A stretch of DNA of 11,619 bases from an uncultured Eubacteriales bacterium (lineage in GTDB: Bacteria > Bacillota > Clostridia > Oscillospirales > Acutalibacteraceae): contig CAKSQS010000069.1 in the NCBI GenBank assembly GCA_934486705.1, positions 1 to 11,619 on the forward strand, read 5' to 3'. Below are positions 11,579-11,619 of this stretch, in pieces. Position 1 is the first letter of the stretch. Each line of letters starts with the position of its first letter. Under the pieces are notes generated by a model. That model did no database searches and was not told the DNA's origin. It saw only the letters and a program-made list of their open reading frames with translations. Both the position numbers and the translations under genes were made by a program.

Positions 11579-11619
11579 TCGTGAAAATGTTTTCTTGAAA
11601 ACAGATAAAAACCTCTCGT
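11579..11619. other. Window end after the phosphoesterase
   Basis: Forty-one bases with a small palindrome GTTTTC-tt-GAAAAC (11588-11601). No T-tract follows, so this is not clearly the operon's terminator and the unit may continue past the window. Confidence 0.4.

Overview
The window looks like a low- to mid-GC Firmicute, most likely a gut-type Clostridium-class bacterium. Promoters are near-consensus sigma-A (TTGACA-17-TATAAT), Shine-Dalgarno sites are strong AAGGAG/GGAGG, intrinsic terminators are common, and the families present (YD-repeat/Rhs protein, Cys-lipobox lipoprotein, XRE plus ImmA pair, XhlA/holin/CHAP lysin) fit that group. No species can be named from sequence alone. No tRNA, rRNA, CRISPR array or complete insertion sequence was seen.

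Left part (1-5000) is accessory DNA transcribed mostly on the minus strand, with many remnants. At 1-126 an open frame running off the edge reads like a transposase-type helix-turn-helix but has no start codon. At about 134-346 the minus strand can fold into a chain of well-paired hairpins resembling the RNA of HEARO/IscB-type elements. At 440-624 a perfect-consensus minus-strand promoter drives a short hairpin-rich transcript ending in a strong hairpin. Then comes a minus-strand pair: a 5'-truncated YD-repeat/Rhs protein (1530-3845) with a variable C-terminal tip after its DPFG boundary, followed 27 nt later by a small one-helix membrane protein (918-1502) in the usual position of a cognate immunity gene, closed by a terminator. 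From 3890 to 5000 the DNA is a scrapyard: several inverted repeats, an orphan C-terminal coding fragment with its own terminator, and a second, diverged YD-repeat fragment in the opposite orientation that runs into a small two-helix membrane ORF.

Middle part (5226-6787) is one plus-strand transcription unit: promoter, a secreted lipoprotein with a Ser/Ala/Glu-rich tether and GLUG-like beta-helix repeats, and a terminator.

Right part (6834-11578) is a plus-strand gene cluster, apparently one long operon: consensus promoter with a dyad at its start, XRE repressor, ImmA/IrrE-type metallopeptidase, a small zinc-ribbon protein, a DeoR/YafY-type HTH protein, an XhlA-like coiled-coil membrane protein, a holin interrupted by a one-base frameshift, a 48-residue ORF, a CHAP-SH3 endolysin, and a membrane-anchored metallophosphoesterase. 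This is a phage-type lysis cassette placed directly behind an ImmR/ImmA-style switch, with no phage structural, replication or integrase gene visible in the window. The economical reading is a prophage remnant or domesticated, damage-inducible lysis module; the membrane-bound phosphoesterase with an altered GNHE motif at its end is the least expected member.
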